Assembly: GCA_030649165.1 (NCBI GenBank)
Contig: JAUSGG010000116.1
Location: 1 to 64,000 of the forward strand
Direction: 5' to 3'
Source: Armatimonadota bacterium
GTDB taxonomy: Bacteria > Armatimonadota > UBA5829 > JAUSEB01
Length of the DNA: 64,000 bases
Shown: piece by piece, positions 60,796 to 64,000 of the stretch
How positions within the stretch are numbered: the first letter of the stretch is position 1
How the letters are laid out: each line of letters opens with the position of its first letter
Notes under the pieces: generated by a model
Seen by the model: the letters and a program-made list of their open reading frames with translations, nothing else
Databases searched by the model: none
What the model was told of the DNA's origin: nothing
Position numbers and translations under genes: made by a program

Positions 60796-61410
60796 TCACA
60801 TTCTCCGCATCAGGCCGACGACCTTACCGATGATGGCGACATCGGCGTAGATCATCGGCTGCATTTCGGAATTGGCCGGCTGGAGGCGTATCTCCCCGTG
60901 CTCTTTGTAGAACCGTTTGACGGTCGCCTCGTTATCGACCTGGGCCACTACCGTGTCTCCGTTGTCGGCAACAGGCTGCCTGCGCACGATAACGTAGTCC
61001 CCGTCGCGAATGCCGTCCTCGATCATGCTGTCGCCCTTGACCTGCAGCATGAAGCCTTCCTCTCCGCTCAGGAAATCCTGGGGCACGGGGAAGACATCTT
61101 CTATATCTTCGACCGCAAGAGTCGGCTTTCCTGCGGCAACCCGGCCCACTATCGGCAAGTTCAACAGCTTCCTGGGCTTGAACGGAGCCATGGCCCCGGA
61201 AACGATCTTGATCGCCCTGGTAAGGACGGCGTCGCGCCTGATAAGACCTTTTTCCTCCAGGTTCTTCAGATGCGCGTGAACGGTCGAGCTCGAACTGAGG
61301 TTTACTGCTTCGCCGATCTCGCGGACAGTAGGCGGATAACCGTGCATCTCTATGTGCTGCGAGATGTACTCCAGTATCTGCCTCTGTCTGTACGTAAGCC
61401 CGCTTTGCAT
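60796..61410 (-). CDS. lexA: LexA SOS repressor
   Basis: 204 aa from the ATG at 61410 (GGAGG 9 bp upstream; the frame opens at 61446). N-terminal winged helix (YPPTVREIGEAVNLSSSSTV), then the S24 peptidase domain: cleavage site A93-G94 in VAAGKP, catalytic S128 in KGDSMIEDG and K165 in ATVKRF. It represses DNA-damage genes until RecA* triggers self-cleavage. It starts 22 bp after archease and probably shares its promoter; no SOS box can be named without the lineage consensus. Confidence 0.93.
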   Translation of the reverse strand: MQSGLTYRQRQILEYISQHIEMHGYPPTVREIGEAVNLSSSSTVHAHLKNLEEKGLIRRDAVLTRAIKIVSGAMAPFKPRKLLNLPIVGRVAAGKPTLAVEDIEDVFPVPQDFLSGEEGFMLQVKGDSMIEDGIRDGDYVIVRRQPVADNGDTVVAQVDNEATVKRFYKEHGEIRLQPANSEMQPMIYADVAIIGKVVGLMRRM

Positions 61411-61432
61411 TTGCTCACACCTCCCGTGAATG

Positions 61433-61855
61433 TCAGACGTCCACAATAGCCTGCACCCGATACTCCGGGCCGATTCTTTCGACTTTCATCCCGTGATACG
61501 TGACTGCCTTTACCCCGGACCCAAGCCATTCGATGTCCGGGCCAAACGGACGTGCATCTACGTCGGCCTCAAGCTTTCCGTTGGCTATGCCGCGCACATG
61601 AAAATCTACCGGTAGAAGCCTCTCGACTTCAAACATGAAGAGCAATTCCCTGAGCCAGGCGTGCAAAAGTGCGACTTCATCCTCTCCGCTCACCTCGACT
61701 CTACATTGTCCGGTAGCCTCGTATCGCTCCAGGTCCGCCATCAGTGAGAACATGCCGTACGCGGCGCTCTCAAACGCCGATTCCAGCGTTTCGCCGAAGG
61801 CGTACACACCTTTGTCAGCGGTGTGTTCCAAGTAGCCGAACCGATGTTCGTTCAT
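61433..61855 (-). CDS. Archease
   Basis: 140 aa, full length. FGYLEHTADKGVYAFGETLE at the N terminus, GEDEVALLHAWLRELLFMFE and VKAVTYHGMKVER are the archease signatures, with the metal-binding aspartate in HTADKG and the C-terminal acidic residues. Archease activates the RNA ligase RtcB in tRNA or RNA repair. No rtcB is in the window. Pairing with lexA may tie RNA repair to DNA damage. Confidence 0.9.
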   Translation of the reverse strand: MNEHRFGYLEHTADKGVYAFGETLESAFESAAYGMFSLMADLERYEATGQCRVEVSGEDEVALLHAWLRELLFMFEVERLLPVDFHVRGIANGKLEADVDARPFGPDIEWLGSGVKAVTYHGMKVERIGPEYRVQAIVDV

Positions 61856-61916
61856 CGTCTTAGAGTGTAGCGGATAGTTGCGCGGGTGTCAAGAGGTTTT
61901 TGCGGCTTTTGTGCTG

Positions 61917-62042
61917 AGAGGATTCTACGTTCCTCATAAGAAAGCGCTGGTTTCGGGATTTCCGGGTTGGGATGGAAAGCTCTTCTTTAACCCTAGAGGT
62001 ACGACGCCCAACCCTCAAATCCCGAGACACCGGAACCGCAAG
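61917..62042. repeat. Dispersed hairpin element B, copy 2
   Basis: Hairpin arms at 61950-61971 and 62007-62028 (TTTCGGGATTTCCGGGTTGG and CCCAACCCTCAAATCCCGAG), with a 35-nt spacer unrelated to that of copy 1 (2579-2712). It lies in the 325-bp gap between archease and the beta-helix gene, where nothing else is seen. Confidence 0.75.
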
Positions 62043-62180
62043 TCTTGGTCCATTGTAGGGTATCGAGGGAGGAACAAGCAATCGACAATCATTACAGACT
62101 CTCGCGTAATGTCGGCGATATCTACCAATTCCTGGACTGATGACCTCACTGTCCCTGCTCGCCGGCGCAGGGAGCACGGG

Positions 62181-64000
62181 CTATCGTATCAGGACAATGT
62201 CCGATTGTTCCCGGACTCTGACCAGCCGATGCAGTTCGAGGCCGACCGTTTCGCAGGATGATATGCCTGTAACCCCGACATAGTCCCAGCTTGGATCGAC
62301 CGTCACGCCCGTGGGCAAGAGGCATTTGACGTCGGCTACGGAACCGTCGTCTATCATAAACCAATCGGGCACGGCGGGCGGCGCCGGTTGGATTTGCGCT
62401 ATCCGTCCGAACGTTCTAACGAGCAATCCGATATTGGTCAGCCCGGTCCCGCCGACAACTCCCGGAGCAAGAGCGCCGACAGGCCCGCCGCCCAGACGAT
62501 CACCGGGCATACCGACCGGCGGCGGAACCGGGTTGTCGCGCAAGTTGGCCGTAATCGAGGCCGATGTTATGGAGCGTTCCCCGCCCGAAGTCGCAAGTCT
62601 TCCGATCACCGTCGGCTTGTCTCCTCGTGAGACCTGATCGGCGGAATCGACGCGAATCCCGGCGGTCTGATCTTCGCATTCGATGTAGAAGAACCCGTTA
62701 AAGCCGGCTGTCACGACTCCATCTTGGACCTTCACGAGCGTGTCCTCAGACATGAACCTTGCTCGCCTCACGTCCGTCTCGACAGGGTTTTGAGTCGGAT
62801 ACCCGATTACCACTATGTCGGACGCGTCGTCGTCGCGCATTTTGAGAACTCTGATGATCGACCCATCACCCAGCCTGGCGCAACTACTGACGCCGACAAC
62901 CGCCGCGAATACCCCGGTCTGGAGTTCGGCGGGCAACTGCGCGGAGCCGACGCTCACTCGGACTCCCTGGTGTCCGGCGTCGGTAGGCATCCCGGAGCCG
63001 TCATCGACGTAGAAGGCTCCGGGAATAACGTCGGTCACGCGGCCGAATATGCGGACGAGCAGGCCGATGTTGGGCAGTCCGCTTCCGCCCGTAACGCCGC
63101 GCTGACCGGCTCCTGTGATCGGATTGTACAGCGCATCACCGCCGCCCAGAGTCCTGATGCTCACCCCAAGCGGATTGACGGTCCCACTTCCGTTCTGAAC
63201 GGCGGTTTCGGCCTCTATGTATCGCTCGCCATCGGGATTCGTCCTCATAACTCCCGCCACGTTGGCCCTCATGCCCACAGCAAGCCCGTGCGCGGACTTT
63301 TCGACGCAAATGCCGCAGTCTCGAATGTCGGTCTCTATGTAGAACAGATTGGGGAACGCCGCCGAAACGATTGCGCCGGGGATGTTCACGCGAGAGTCGT
63401 CGCCGGCGCGCCTCGCTTCGCCTATATTGGTCGCTTCAAGCGAGAACTCGTCCGCGCCGATATCGACAACGCCGCCCTGAATTCTCGGATCGCCGTCCAT
63501 ATCGAACGACGGAAGGCATCGAGCCGTGTTCGTGCCGGCGTCTACGCACGGTGACACCGATGTAAGGTGGTAATCGCCGCCGGTTCTGTTCGCAAAGAGC
63601 GGATCGGCGGAGATGTCGCCCGCTCCGGCCGAGACGCCCTGGTAATCATAGACGGAGTTTCCATAGACGCAGTTGTTGTTCAATGTTGGGGAACCGCCGC
63701 TGCGGTAGATTCCGCGTGTGTTAAAGCACACCGCATTGTTGGCGAAAACAGGTGACCCATAATAACAGTACACCCCTCCGCCGTTGCCTGTCGCCACATT
63801 GCCGGAAATCGTGTTGCTCCCAATCGCCGGGCTTGAATATTCACAATATACGCCTCCACCCGAAGACGCGCTGTTGCCGGAGAGCACGTTGCTCACAATC
63901 CGAGCCGCGGAGTAGTAAAGGTAAACAGCGCCGCCCTTGGATGTCGCCACATTGCCGGTCAGCTTGTTCCCACTTATCACAGGAGATGACGTCCCGCAGT
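62181..64000 (-). CDS. Beta-helix surface protein, 5' end outside window
   Basis: 606 codons in the window; the frame stays open to the edge (CGTSSP before [10 protein letters not shown]), so the N terminus is missing. The first ~175 residues are right-handed parallel beta-helix turns ([19 protein letters not shown] and similar), ending [20 protein letters not shown], a common end of such domains. Two copies of a ~200-residue module follow, each with [18 protein letters not shown] or [18 protein letters not shown], then a DDGS strand and a VGVSSC or VTGISSC strand. The same module ends the FG-GAP protein at 52535. Probably a secreted surface protein. Confidence 0.8.
   Translation of the reverse strand, partial: CGTSSPVISGNKLTGNVATSKGGAVYLYYSAARIVSNVLSGNSASSGGGVYCEYSSPAIGSNTISGNVATGNGGGVYCYYGSPVFANNAVCFNTRGIYRSGGSPTLNNNCVYGNSVYDYQGVSAGAGDISADPLFANRTGGDYHLTSVSPCVDAGTNTARCLPSFDMDGDPRIQGGVVDIGADEFSLEATNIGEARRAGDDSRVNIPGAIVSAAFPNLFYIETDIRDCGICVEKSAHGLAVGMRANVAGVMRTNPDGERYIEAETAVQNGSGTVNPLGVSIRTLGGGDALYNPITGAGQRGVTGGSGLPNIGLLVRIFGRVTDVIPGAFYVDDGSGMPTDAGHQGVRVSVGSAQLPAELQTGVFAAVVGVSSCARLGDGSIIRVLKMRDDDASDIVVIGYPTQNPVETDVRRARFMSEDTLVKVQDGVVTAGFNGFFYIECEDQTAGIRVDSADQVSRGDKPTVIGRLATSGGERSITSASITANLRDNPVPPPVGMPGDRLGGGPVGALAPGVVGGTGLTNIGLLVRTFGRIAQIQPAPPAVPDWFMIDDGSVADVKCLLPTGVTVDPSWDYVGVTGISSCETVGLELHRLVRVREQSDIVLIR

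Overview
The window is about 58-60% GC and reads as chromosomal DNA of an uncultured diderm bacterium with a large secreted glycan-degrading repertoire. It has signal peptides, two probable outer-membrane beta-barrel proteins, Shine-Dalgarno starts and sigma70-type promoters. GxGYxYP-like, DUF4838, creatininase-like and FG-GAP proteins together fit Armatimonadota or a PVC-like lineage best. That placement is inference; there is no rRNA or tRNA here to confirm it.

Layout. 1-2.4 kb (minus strand): an accessory block with an HTH/PIN toxin-antitoxin pair, an orphan antitoxin, and an AlbA_2 (Schlafen-type) protein followed by an unknown 242-aa protein. 3.1-12.4 kb (plus): four tandem paralogues of a divergent GxGYxYP-like secreted family under one visible promoter; the third lacks the C-terminal domain and the fourth runs antisense into a convergent beta-barrel gene. 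13-15 kb: a TMTC-like membrane protein with TPRs. 15-31 kb (minus): a long catabolic cluster with three DUF4838/alpha-glucuronidase-like proteins, a beta-propeller glycosidase-like protein, a GH20 enzyme, a HEPN-like protein, a creatininase-family enzyme and a large secreted protein. 32.1-34.2 kb: a stand-alone TPR plus metallo-beta-lactamase fusion with its own promoter, between long non-coding stretches. 34.8-42.3 kb: an exported nitrilase-family enzyme, a damaged HEPN/MNT pair between two copies of a gdhA 3' end, gdhA with a promoter-leader-terminator arrangement, a degenerate DprA, a DUF1540 protein and a second beta-propeller. 42.4-46.7 kb: a 1424-aa CBM9/GH42-like enzyme. 47-52.5 kb: DegT aminotransferase, permease, Gfo/Idh/MocA oxidoreductase, MiaB and a B-box membrane protein. 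52.5-64 kb: a giant FG-GAP protein, a beta-barrel protein, a GGDEF/HD-GYP regulator, an antitoxin with a stub of its PIN toxin, an FAD oxidoreductase/SRPBCC pair, lexA and archease, and a beta-helix protein cut by the window edge.

Two themes cross the window. First, the intergenic DNA is full of small inverted-repeat elements. One family (three copies, two of them 133/136 identical and 56 kb apart) has 12-bp ends starting GTAA and 8-bp target duplications, which is the IS66 signature, so these are recently mobile IS66-type MITEs; a related element has inserted 14 bp from one of them. Second, toxin-antitoxin genes are decaying: the HEPN has an in-frame stop, one PIN toxin is cut to 24 residues, and one antitoxin has no toxin.

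The best candidates for something undescribed are the TPR-metallohydrolase fusion, the gdhA leader, the tandem divergent GxGYxYP family, and a C-terminal module shared by the FG-GAP and beta-helix proteins.
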